Under the pieces are notes generated by a model. The model had not been told where the DNA came from. It was given only the letters and a program-made list of their open reading frames with translations, and searched no databases. From Cricetomys ansorgei (Eukaryota > Chordata > Mammalia > Rodentia > Nesomyidae), in assembly GCA_026225945.1 (NCBI GenBank), contig JAMJFZ010001258.1, positions 9,834,001 through 9,898,000 on the forward strand: a DNA stretch of 64,000 nucleotides, written 5' to 3'. Positions 36,926 through 46,355 of the stretch are shown piece after piece; the first letter of the stretch is position 1; each line of letters opens with the position of its first letter. Made by a program: the position numbers and the translations under genes.

Positions 36926-37139
36926 TTCATATTAGTTTGTTTTTGTATTTTTTATGTTGTCCTAGGTACTAGATTTACAAGACAAAAACAACAGTTTTCT
37001 AATGAGTAGTATAATTCACTTAAACTTTATGTGTGATTCTCTTAGATATTCATAAACAGTTATTTTCCATGTTAATTTATATTTGGTGCTACTAATCTAT
37101 CTGACATAGGTGTTTTCTCATGTTCAGATGCTTCTTTGG
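36926..37139. other. Short unique spacer
   Basis: T-rich. Nothing recognised. Confidence 0.4.
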
Positions 37140-37207
37140 TTTGAGAGCTTAGTTCAGTGGTTAAATGCTTACACAGTATATGCAAGGCCCGAGTAAACCC
37201 ATAATAT
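37140..37207 (+). mobile_element. ID/B4-type tRNA-derived SINE head
   Basis: 'gagcttagttcagtggttaa' with 'atgcttacac' and 'atgcaaggcccgagtaaac' matches the ID head ('tagctcagtggtagagcgcttgcc...gcaaggccctgggttc'), including A- and B-box regions. It passes directly into (CA)n. Confidence 0.7.
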
Positions 37208-37221
37208 CACACACACATACA

Positions 37222-37254
<33 letters not shown>
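37208..37254. repeat. (CA)n microsatellite
   Basis: CA array with early AT interruptions, starting at the 3' end of the ID-like fragment. Confidence 0.95.
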
Positions 37255-37256
<2 letters not shown>

Positions 37257-37649
37257 TAGAAGACCTTTACAAATATCGTATCTCCAGTCAGAAATTTTAG
37301 AAATTATAGCCTTACTCCTAATTTGGGGAAATAGTCTCAATTAAATAATGGGAGCAACTCTTTGCAAAGGATCTTTCCTCATTGGTTAATACCATGGTTC
37401 ATTCAGATGGCAAAGAATCTATTAGCATCATGATGGGTTGCAATATGATTTTGCTATATTATTTTTAGATGTTGTTATGTAATTGTCAGTCTAGATATTG
37501 TTTTTAAACATAATACATCTATTCACTGTATTTGATTTCAGGACTGAGTCTTTGTCCTCAGCTTCAGGTACTGTTTCCCCAATTACTAACATTACCAAGT
37601 GTCCCATCTTGCCAATTGCTTGATCAGTTATCACCTTCTCAATGAAACC

Positions 37650-37710
37650 GTGTGTGTGTGTGTGTATACATGTACACATATATACACGTGCATATATGTA
37701 CATATATGCA
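37650..37710. repeat. (TG)n plus TATG/CATA-rich tract
   Basis: About eight TG units followed by mixed 'tacatgtacacatatata' sequence. Confidence 0.9.
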
Positions 37711-37769
37711 CCTATTTTTTTTTCTTCAGTAACAGAGATCTTTGTAACCAGTATATCTTCATATATATC

Positions 37770-37833
37770 TCTAAGGAAGGACACCTTGTGTGTGGTGGAA
37801 GCTCAACAAATATTTGTAGGATGAATTTAGTGG
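37770..37833 (+). repeat. Probable L2 3'-end remnant
   Basis: 'gtggtggaagctcaacaaat' followed by 'atttgtaggatgaattta' resembles the L2 end 'agtaggcgctcaataaat / atttgttgaatgaatga'. It lies in otherwise unremarkable DNA. Confidence 0.5.
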
Positions 37834-39120
37834 TGGCAAGATTTCCTTCATGGGATCACAAAATTGGACACATTCCATTTCTGCATGAATTTTTGGACAT
37901 ACAGGAAATGTTCTGGTAAAGGGGTATGAATGTTTTAGAGAAATCAGTCAATAGGCATTGGGAACTATGGAGACTTGTAGAAAGAATTCATCCTCTTCTT
38001 AGGCCTGACATGGTGAGTTAGTTATTTATTGCCCTATTGCCTGCCGGGGAAGGATATTTTGATCACATTCTGATGTTGACTATTATGTCTATCAGGAATT
38101 CAGATGCACATGCTTGTATGTGGGGAGAGTGCAGAGTAAAGTGTGCATGCACCTGACTTTCAAAACTATACACAACAAATACATATGTGGTTAAAATTAA
38201 TGATCCTCGATTTTAATTGTGTATCAGAGTCATTGTGGGGGGGGCTATAAAATATATGATAATGAGATTCACCCTAAATATATTTGGATTTTACATGGGG
38301 TGATGATTACAGTTATCTTAGCATCATGAGTGAACAGAAGCAATAGTCCAGTTTCATTCACACACAAGTGATTTGTTTGTGCACACCTCTCCCCCTGACA
38401 AACATGTTAGAAACAAATCTTCAGCAAGCTGGACCTGAGTCTCTGAAGCATGAGGCTGTTAGACTCACTGGCAGGAGGAGGTCTGGAGGGAATTTATATT
38501 GTCATTGCACTGCCAATGTTTCATTTAATTCTGTCTTCAACTGGCCAGAGGAATCCTGCAAGCTGAAATGGTTCTGCTTGCTAATAAATATCCCCAAGGA
38601 GCGCTTAAGGTTTCACCTAAGCTTAATTACAACATGTAAATATGAAGACGGTCCTGTTATTGATGTTAATCATACTGCTAATGCAGGAAGGGTGAGGACA
38701 GCAATGAAACAAGATTTGATCAAGGAGTGGCTTATTAGCCTATCCACACCTAGAGAGTCTCCTGCTGGCTACATGTAATTCCAGGTTACCTCAGTTCTAA
38801 TTACCTTCTGCTTCATGCTACTTTCCAGCCCAGTGCTCTGTGACGTTCTGGCCCAGGTTTGGAACCTTTTCATGCCATTTATTTTAAATTTTGTATAGCA
38901 TCTTCTGAATTTCAAGAAGACCCGGACTTAGATGAAGGGCGAGCCAAGTTACTCAATGCTTTTTAGTGATTATATTACTTGTCCTCCATCCTTTAAACAT
39001 ATTTTGGGTAGAGGTTCTGTAGTTCTGTGCAGAAAGCATGTTGGAATGTGCAGGGTAATACTTAGATTTTATTAATTAATTCATTTTTATTAATGAATGT
39101 ATGAATTACTTAATTAATTT
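37834..39120. other. Unique stretch with a long open frame and CNE-like block
   Basis: No transposon seen. The plus-strand frame at 38368-38778 (136 codons) is the longest one not explained by a repeat. It has no recognised domain, signal peptide or membrane segment, and its DNA is rich in TTAATTA- and TTGAT-type motifs, so a conserved regulatory block is a better guess than a gene. (TTAA/ATTAA)-rich DNA lies at 39070-39118. Confidence 0.5.
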
Positions 39121-39233
39121 TTGAGATAGGTTTTCTCTGTGTAGTCCTGATTGTCCTGGAACTTGCTCTATAGACTAGGCTTGTCATCAACTCCTGAGTG
39201 CTGGGATTGAAATTGTGCACCACCACATCTGGC
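39121..39233 (-). mobile_element. B1 SINE with internal deletion
   Basis: 'ttgagataggttttctctg', 'tgtagtcctgattgtcctgg' and 'atagactaggcttg' lead straight to 'ctcctgagtgctgggattg' and 'caccacatctggcc'. The usual 'cagagatccgcctgcctctgc' block is missing. Confidence 0.9.
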
Positions 39234-39654
39234 CTTAGACTTCACTGTGTTGATCCATTCAACATCCACCATCTACCTACTTTGTAGCTGGCTCTCCACA
39301 AGCCTCATTCCCTGATAAGAGTCTGTTGCCTTTGTTAAAGGAACTCAATCAGTGGAGGCAATCAGACGCTCAAGGGAGGAAACTGGAGGCTTAGAAGAGA
39401 TAATATGACAGGGTATGAAGGAATATTAGGGAATATAGAAGAGGAACAAGCTATTCAGCATAGATATAGCAGGCAACAGAGTTTGTAATGGACATGATAT
39501 CTCAAGATGTAGCTTTCATATTTAGGATGGTTTGGAGAATTAGTAAGAAAAATTCATTAAGTAAAACAGGACAATACAGCAGGAGGAACAGAGGTAATCA
39601 CCACCTGGATCTGTGGAGACTGTTGGAAAGTAAATATGTATTAGGTTCTGTGCA

Positions 39655-39885
39655 TGACATAGCGGTAGTGCACAGGAAAGAGGCAGATTCCATGGGTTCA
39701 AATCCTGGTTCTTCTATGAACTACTTCTCAGATCCTAAACAAGTAACTTAACTCCAATGCAAGTGGCTTTATCATTCTGTGATTCAACTGTCATGTGGAA
39801 AATGGGGATGAGAATATTATTTTCCTCAGAGTATATAAGATAATGTATTATGAAGAATGTGCTTTACCTAGTAAATACATATCAC
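39655..39885 (+). repeat. MIR SINE
   Basis: Ordered MIR blocks: 'gacatagcggtagtgcacag', 'gattccatgggttcaaatcc' (tRNA B-box region), 'ctggttcttctatgaactac', 'aagtaacttaactcc', 'tgtggaaaatggggatgaga' and then decayed tail 'cctagtaaatacatatcac'. This is an ancient mammalian tRNA-derived SINE, probably nearly full length. Confidence 0.85.
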
Positions 39886-42390
39886 AAAGTAAATACTACC
39901 TACTACTTTCATTTGTCATGAAACACTTAATACAATCATTTTTATTCATTTTGCCCACAACCCATCAACTCTCAATGTGTCTTCCTAGATTTTTTTCTCA
40001 TCACCTACAAATCTATCCAACTCTAGGTCTTGGGCTTGTCGTAATTGTGATACACTTCTGCAAAGCATATCTCACATGTCTAGTGCAAAAGTGGATCAGG
40101 GTACAAGTCAATCAACACTTGAGTATATTCCTGGTGGGAGGCAGGTATGAAATTGCTGCCAGCTAAGTGTTCTCATTTCTACCTTAAACATGGCTTCATA
40201 AGAACTTATTAAATCAAAATCTGTTGTAAGCCACAGTGCGAATTTGCTGTCCTCAGATAATTGCTTCTGATGCGAAATTTTACTATAAGGAGAGGATGAC
40301 GTAGTGGACATATTTACAGTTGTGTTTGTACTTCTTGCTAGAGGACAATAATGAAGATCTCACCACTTTGGTGGTGCATATGAATATAAAATAGGCATAT
40401 GGCAGTGTTCGAACATTCACATTTTCATGCTAGTGTTTTCCAGATGTGAAAAATTATTGAGTTCATTATCTTTGATAGGTGGAGTGAGTGAGTCTAGGAA
40501 GAAGAAGAAGTCAAGGAGTTGGTATTTGGGAAGTAAGCAAGTAACCAGATAGCAGTTAAGAAAGTAGAAGGCAGAACATGCTCTTGTGTTCTCAGTCATG
40601 CCCTGCTGCATCTGATGATCTCAAAGGGCTTCACTGGGCAAGGCTAGCAAGAGGTGGGCTCTTACCAAGATCTTCAGTGAATTGGAATTTCATAAAGGCT
40701 TGTGGGTTACGAGGCAAACCTATGGGAGTAAAGGTTGTATGGGAGACTGCTAAGTACCAGAGATGGAGATCATCTGGTGGCGAAGTCAGCAAAGGCATCA
40801 TTGAGAGGAGCAGAAGAGCTTTGGAAATGGGCATGGATTTGTAGAAAGAATGCAAAACCATGCCTTCCAGCCCTTCACACAAAAAGCTCTGTTTCTCATA
40901 ATCTGCTGCTGTAAGTTTGCCCTTCTCATTCCCTGGAAGCTAAGTTCCTGTAAGAGGCAGGACTGGAATGTGGGGGGAATAGTTTGAGAAATAGGAGTGA
41001 GAAATGTTTCCTCCCACTGTGAGTGACATTCTGTGAGTTTTTTGTGAGTTGACAGTGCCACTAAAACAGGCCTAAGAAGACTTTATTTTGTCCATGGCTG
41101 AAAAGTGTGCAAAGTCAATAACGGGCTACTGCTGTTCACTGGGCCTCTGTCAGGAGATGGCAATTCAGGCAAGATTATTATTTCTTCTTTTACCCTCAGA
41201 GTTCCCGTCCCTTTCCTTAGCCCAGCATGTGGGAATCGCCCTTGTCAGTCTAGGCAGATCTCGAAGAATAACATCAAGCTCAGCTCCATATGGCTCAGTT
41301 GACTTGTGCATTTTCTGGTGGGGTGTGTGAAAAATCATTGTGTTCCAGTCTCTGTTGGGGATATCTGATTTGAAAGCTCCAATGTGAGAGAAGCTAAAAT
41401 TATCTGCAAGACGTGTTCGATATAGTGGAAAAGAAAAAAAAAAAAAGAAAACAAAACAAAACTATGCAGGACATTTCTGCTGATAAGCACTGCTGTGGCC
41501 AGTTACTGCATCTGAAGCTGCTGTGAGCTCTGCCCTGGGGAAGGGAAGGGGCAGTGGACTCTGTCACTAATGTGACACCTCCTTAAGTGATGGTGTCCCT
41601 GAGGTTAACTCAGTTATTCCATTCCCTCCCACTCCCGCTTCTCCAGCAGAGGCCCTGCTTTCCAAGCTCCATGCTTTGTGTTGCAGAAAGGAGCCAGATT
41701 GAAGTTAATGCCTCCCTCCTTGACATCAGAGGGTAGTGGATAAACACATCTGTAGGACAGACGACTGGGTGAGGAATGTTCATCGAAGCATGCTATTTAA
41801 CTGAATGCCGTTTTCTTTTCAAGAGCCACTCAGGGAGTCTGAGGGAAAAAAAATTATTTGCCTTTGTGGGCAAGTGAGAATGTCTCGGATCGCTGGAGCA
41901 GGAGCAAGCGTGGCTAGAGTCTTCGCTCATACACTGTCCTGCAGAGCAACCATGAGAACATTTTTCTGGCCCAGTGAACTTTTAAACTTAGTAGAGAACT
42001 AATTTGATAAGTGAAAACTTTTGTGAAACCTCCCCTACACCGTCCCAGAGAAAACATTAAAAGATAGTCTCATTTAACAAGTTATAAGATCAGATGTGCA
42101 GGCAAAGATGTGCAGTTAAAATCTTTAACTTCAGACACTGAGCTTATTTTGCTTAAAAATTGAGAAAACAAATGTGATAGGTAAGTATTACTGATACTTG
42201 GGATATGGTTGGATCTGTATCTTTGTTTATTTTTTCAATAACTGAGACAAACAGGCTCACAAACTTGTCATACACCATAAGGACTTCTGTTGTATAAATC
42301 ATAATATCAACATCTACTGATAATTTGTATTTATTTTTCCAAATTATTTTTCCAAATCATAAAACCATTTAATATTTATTTGTGAGTTAA
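39886..42390. other. Unique non-coding stretch, CNE-like at right
   Basis: No transposon recognised over about 2.5 kb. An A-rich run lies at 41428-41462. The part at 41490-42000 is less AT-rich, retains several CpGs and may be conserved. Short open frames (40578-40882, 41088-41330) are unrecognised. Confidence 0.5.
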
Positions 42391-42584
42391 TTCAGTGTGT
42401 AAGGTCCTTACAGAAATAAACATGAAGGCCTGAGTTTAGATCCCCCATACCCACTACCATGCTGGTGGAGTACACCTGTAATTCCTGCCCTAGGGAAGGG
42501 AGACTGGAGGATTCCTTCTGCCTGCTGGTGATTCATTCTACCAAAATTAGTGAGTTCTTTAACTGGTTCAGTTAAAGGCTTGTC
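42391..42584 (+). mobile_element. B3/B4-class SINE, left part, split by ERV
   Basis: 'aggcctgagtttagatcccc', 'gtggagtacacctgtaattc' and 'ctggaggattccttctgcc' are B3/B4-class body blocks. The element stops at 42584, where an LTR begins, and resumes at 44678. Confidence 0.8.
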
Positions 42585-42909
42585 TGTAGTAGTACATTGC
42601 TGTCACAGCTCAGCAAACAGACAAAGGGGAATTTTCATATGTGGAAGCCCTGCCAGACCTCAGCAAAGGGAACCACAGTCCTGCCCAGTGCCATATTTGA
42701 TCAACAGTGGAACCCCAAGCATCTAAGCTCAGGTGTTTTTATTGATTCAGAACTCCTCAGGTGCAGATCATAGGCAATCTAACATCACCCATGGAAATCC
42801 AACACCTGCAGACAATACAAAATTCCAGGGCCTATGCATCCCTTTTTTCAGCAGTGCACAAAAATAATTATTTTAAATACAACTTAAAAAAAAAAGAACT
42901 TCCATAATA
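42585..42909 (-). repeat. 3' LTR of the ERV element
   Basis: Aligns along its length with 44361-44677. Shared blocks include 'tgccagacctcagca', 'cagaactcctcaggtgcaga' and 'tgcagacaatacaaaa'. Its plus-strand start is 'tgtagtag'; its end has decayed ('ccataata' where the other LTR has 'ctacaaca'). The minus strand carries AATAAA at about 42742-42747. Confidence 0.88.
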
Positions 42910-42925
42910 GTTCCCCTTTTCTGTA
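42910..42925 (-). other. Polypurine tract next to 3' LTR
   Basis: On the minus strand 'acagaaaaggggaac' directly precedes the LTR edge. Plus-strand DNA synthesis in LTR elements starts at such a purine tract. Confidence 0.8.
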
Positions 42926-43298
42926 TAAGACAATCCAAAAAAATTGGTTTATTTCTACAATACAATTTAGCATTACATCAGCAAAACAATTTACAAGAGG
43001 AACAATCACAAGGGTTGCTAATGCACAGAACCAAATGAAACCAAACATCTATGAAGCTTTTCACAATGTCTTTGGACAACAGAAAAACATTATCAATGTC
43101 AAATTGTCTGAAATTCACTCACAATTTTCTGGGATACTCCAAAGGACTTAGGTTACTTCTCTGGCTCTGCCCTTTGCAGCACATACAACTTGTCCTCCAG
43201 GCACTGGCTGGCTTTACTCCACTGCTGCTGCTGTTCTTGGTGGTCATCCCATGGCATTGGCATCTCAAAAACTGCTGGGGTCCCTTGGGGCAACTGGA

Positions 43299-43472
43299 CT
43301 GCACCTTCACCAATAGCCTTTCATAGGTTCTTCTTCATGGTGTCAAGCCTCAACATTTTTACATGACCCCTTCAGTATGGGCCTTCAACTACTACTTAGG
43401 CTGCACCTTCACCAATGACCTCTCTTGGCCTCTCACAGTGCCAAGCCTCAGTTACTCTCCATGACCCCTTCA
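43299..43472. repeat. Imperfect ~100-bp tandem duplication in ERV interior
   Basis: 'ctgcaccttcaccaat' opens both units (43299 and 43401), with 'gtcaagcctcaa' / 'gccaagcctcag' and 'catgaccccttca' in register. The two units are strongly diverged, so the duplication predates or accompanies the element's origin. Confidence 0.75.
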
Positions 43473-44339
43473 TGCCTTCAAAACTAGCAACACCTGGGTA
43501 ACAGTACCAAATTGGGCTGCCAGCAGGAGATACAATCTCAGCTAGTTCTGGAAGACAGCTTCTGTGTTCTGTCCCTGAGAAAACACTTTTCAGGTTTTAA
43601 GACAGAGTCTAGTTTGCTGAAAAAAATAACTGATCACTTTGTCTGCAGTAAGGGTACCCTCATAGGTGGAGTTCTCATCACCATAGCAGATGTGTCTTAT
43701 CAGGACTTCTTGTAGACTGGTTTAAAGAAAACAAACAAACCAAAACAACAACAACAAAAAAACCTGTACAGTTTCACTAAGTGGCTTTTTGGCTCTAAGC
43801 TGCGGCTTCCACAACAGCAGGAGGTCCTGGACCAGTGGGAAGAATCTCTGGTTGAAACATTCAAGTTATTTGATCATTTGGCATTTTTTTTTTACCACCA
43901 CTGTGGGTGGTAAACATATACCCTTCGTAGACCTCAAACACAACATTTTGAGTTTCACAAACATACAGTGTAGCTATCAGAAAACTCAGTTTGTGAAACA
44001 GTACACTGCCACCAATGGTGGGAGGGAGCATCAGCTCCATGATCAGGAAAAGCAGTAAGAACTTGCTTTTTCCTGCTCCCAGCTGAATTCTTTATCTCTA
44101 AGTGCCTCCATTCTGTGGCTCTTACCTCAGTGCTTTTTCCTCATTTATTAATTTCACAGCCTTTTCTCTTCATAGAGGCTTATTTCCTTTCTCTCTCTCC
44201 TCTTCCTTCAGGAGCCTTCCATTAATACCTTAATCTCTACCTTCTGGTAGCTTCCCTGAGCATACTTTACTGGACTCTGTGAGGCCTGGAGTTTCTTTCT
44301 CTTCTTTGTCACTACCTTGGATTAGCTGGATTGATTCCT

Positions 44340-44358
44340 GCTCCATGTTGGTGCACCA
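44340..44358 (-). other. tRNA-Lys-like primer-binding site
   Basis: On the minus strand this reads 'tggtgcaccaacatggagc'. The known Lys-1,2-type site is 'tggcgcccaacgtggggc', and the two agree at most positions if one base is inserted. It lies 2 bases from the 5' LTR edge. Lysine priming fits betaretrovirus-related (ERV2) elements. Confidence 0.75.
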
Positions 44359-44360
44359 TT

Positions 44361-44677
44361 TGTAGTAGTTAGCCACTGTGTGGGCTCACCAAGAGGAACA
44401 GGAAGGCATATTCATAGACTCAAACCTTGCCAGACCTCAGCAGAGGGAATCACTGCCACGACAAGTGCCAACCTGAATAATGGAACCCTGAGTGTCTGAG
44501 CTCAGGTGCTTTTATTCATTCAGAACTCCTCAGGTGCAGATCATAAGCAATCAAACATCCACCAGAAAAATCCAACGCTTGCAGACAATACAAAACGCCA
44601 AGGCCTATGAATCCCTTTTCCCAAAAGTACACAAAAACAATTATTTTAAAAACAGCTAAAAATAAACTTCTACAACA
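44361..44677 (-). repeat. 5' LTR of the ERV element
   Basis: Ends are 'tgtagtag' and 'ctacaaca' on the plus strand, an imperfect terminal inverted repeat with the canonical TG...CA edges. The minus strand carries AATAAA at about 44510-44516, at the same relative position as in the other LTR. Many differences separate the two LTRs, which were identical at insertion, so the element is old. Confidence 0.88.
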
Positions 44678-44775
44678 CCTGTCTAGAAAATATACTGGGA
44701 GAGCAACAGGAAAAGACACTGATGTCAGCCTCTGATCTTGCTATGTAGTGCACATGCCCACACATATATGAATAA
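44678..44775 (+). mobile_element. B3/B4-class SINE, right part
   Basis: 'actgggagagcaacaggaa', 'aagacactgatgtcagcctc' and the 'gcacatgcccacacat' tail continue the SINE interrupted at 42584, matching the 3' half seen at 12799-13083. Confidence 0.8.
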
Positions 44776-44934
44776 GATCACACATGCAAATGATCCTGTG
44801 TCCCTCAGTAGGGAAATTATAACCAATAGAAGTCAGAGAACAGGGTCATTAGCAAGTTTTAAACTTAGAGAACACTTCTGTGTGTATTACGAGATTGTAG
44901 TATTTTCAGTCATATACTGAAAGTGTAAATATAC

Positions 44935-45350
44935 ATTCAGTGACCTATTTTCTATTGTTTTTTACATTTTTCGTACAATATATTTTGTTCATATTTTTCT
45001 CTCCCCAAGTCCTCCCAGATTCTCCCCATATTCCTCTCCTCCCAGCTTCATGTTCGTTTTCCCTCTCTCTCTCAAAAAAAAAGAGAATAAGAAAAAGAAA
45101 AAAGGAAAAAGAAAGAAAGGAAAATGAAAGGAAACAAAGCAAACACAAAACAAAACAAAACTCAAAACAACAAAAGGCAAAACCTTTAGGCCATAACCAA
45201 AGAAAGCTTGTGAAAATGTTAAGTCTGCTTTTTTGTTAACAGCTACTCCTAAGCATGAAGCCTACCTTGCAGTGTGGTTGGTACCCTCCTTCAGTGTCAT
45301 TCCATTGGAGAAAACTGATTTTCACTTTCCCAGCAGGTATCAATTATAAA
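44935..45350 (-). mobile_element. L1 3' UTR fragment, third type, copy 1
   Basis: 'cgtacaatatattttgttc' and 'cccaagtcctcccagattct' start the reversed 3' end. An expanded A-rich segment (45075-45180) follows, then 'cagctactcctaagcatg', 'ccattggagaaaactgattt' and 'cccagcaggtatcaatta'. It is 5' truncated, with the same family repeated immediately downstream. Confidence 0.82.
45075..45180. repeat. A-rich (AAAG/AAAC)n tract inside L1 3' UTR
   Basis: Mixed AAAG, GAAA and CAAAA units in the position that is (GA)n-rich in the next copy. Confidence 0.85.
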
Positions 45351-45354
45351 TGAC

Positions 45355-45568
45355 TTGACTAACAATTTATTATTAATTTTGTACGTAATATATTCTGTTC
45401 ACAGTTTTCCTTCTTCAGACTGCTTCCAGATCCTTCCCATCTCCCACCCACCCAACTCCATGCCCATTCTTTTTCTTTAGGAATCAAACAGGAAAGCAAA
45501 CAAAGGAAAAAAAAAAGCACACAAAACACACAGAGAGAGAGAGAGAGAGAAAGAGAGAAAGAGGGAGA

Positions 45569-45619
<51 letters not shown>

Positions 45620-46195
45620 TAAATAAAACCTTGTCAACACAAGATCGGAAACCATACCGTATAGATCATAGACCAGTAAGACAAAAATGCAAAGCAAAGC
45701 AAAATGAAGCAAAAAGTCTACAAAATACTATTGAGTTCCTTTTGTTTTAATCACCTGCTGCTGAGCATGGGGTCTAAAGTGTGGTTAATTGTAACCAGTG
45801 AGACTCCACTGGAGAAAACTTAATTTTTCCTTCACAAGTGATGCCAACTGCAGATAGCTTCTTGGTTAAGAATGGGAGCTCTGCATTAGGACCCCATTGC
45901 CTGTGCAAGTCATGTGCACGTTGCCAGTCTCTTTGAGTTCCTATGTGCATCAGTCCTGTTGTGCCTTGAAGATCCTGTTTTCCTGGAGTCATCCATTGCC
46001 TCTGGCTCTTACAGTCTTTCTTCCCACTCCTCACCATAGCTCCCTAAGCCCTGAGGGGAAGGATGCGATGAAGACACCCCATTTAAGACCAAGTGTTCCA
46101 AAGTCTCTCACTCTCTGCACATTGTCCAGTTGTGAGTCTCTAAGTTAGTTCCCCTCTCTGATAGTGGCTGAGGGAGTGCAGTGTGCACATGTCTG
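45355..46195 (-). mobile_element. L1 3' UTR fragment, third type, copy 2
   Basis: Starts again at 'tgtacgtaatatattctgt', runs through (GA)n, then 'actgctgagcatggggtc'-like sequence, 'ccactggagaaaacttaat', 'ttcttggttaagaatggga', 'atgtgcatcagtcctgttg', 'ctggctcttacagtctttc' and 'ctctctgcacattgtccag'. It extends further 5' than copy 1. Both are in the same orientation. Confidence 0.85.
45531..45617. repeat. (GA)n microsatellite inside L1 3' UTR
   Basis: About 85 bases of GA units with AAAG and GGGA interruptions. It gives an artefactual Ser/Leu-repeat minus-strand frame (45359-45712). Confidence 0.95.
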
Positions 46196-46243
46196 AGCAG
46201 TTGGGACAAAGAATGTTTATTATAGAAATATTGGGTATATCGA

Positions 46244-46355
46244 TACACCTTTAAGCCTGACATTCTAAGGGTCGATGCAGGAGGATGGTGAGTTTTGAAG
46301 CCAGACTGTGCCACATAGTGAGTTAGACACCAGCCTTAGCTACAATGTCAGACCT
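46244..46355 (+). mobile_element. Old B1/B4-like (7SL-derived) SINE remnant
   Basis: 'cacctttaagcctgacattc', 'gatgcaggaggatggtgag', 'ttttgaagccagactgtg' and 'ccacatagtgagttagacac' follow the proto-B1/B4 body on the plus strand, ending 'tacaatgtcagacc'. Strongly decayed. Confidence 0.65.

Larger units (their letters stand above)
42585..44677 (-). mobile_element. Non-autonomous ERV2/ERVK-like LTR element, complete
   Basis: Two related direct repeats of about 320 bp bound a 1.45-kb interior. In minus orientation the order is 5' LTR (44361-44677), a primer-binding site 2 bases inside (44340-44358), the interior, a polypurine tract (about 42910-42925) and the 3' LTR (42585-42909). Flanking hexamers 42579-42584 (cttgtc) and 44678-44683 (cctgtc) agree at 5 of 6 bases, the size expected of ERVK-class integration. 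No gag, pro, pol or env homology is visible, so it must have been mobilised by proteins supplied in trans. It resembles non-autonomous rodent ERVK elements (RMER/mys-like), but I do not assign a subfamily. Confidence 0.85.

Noticed and set aside
43051..43326. Plus-strand 91-codon frame in the ERV interior as a retroviral protein
   Set aside because: It is antisense to the element and has no retroviral motif.
45359..45712. 117-codon minus-strand frame with Ser-Leu repeats
   Set aside because: Produced by the (GA)n array inside an L1 3' UTR.
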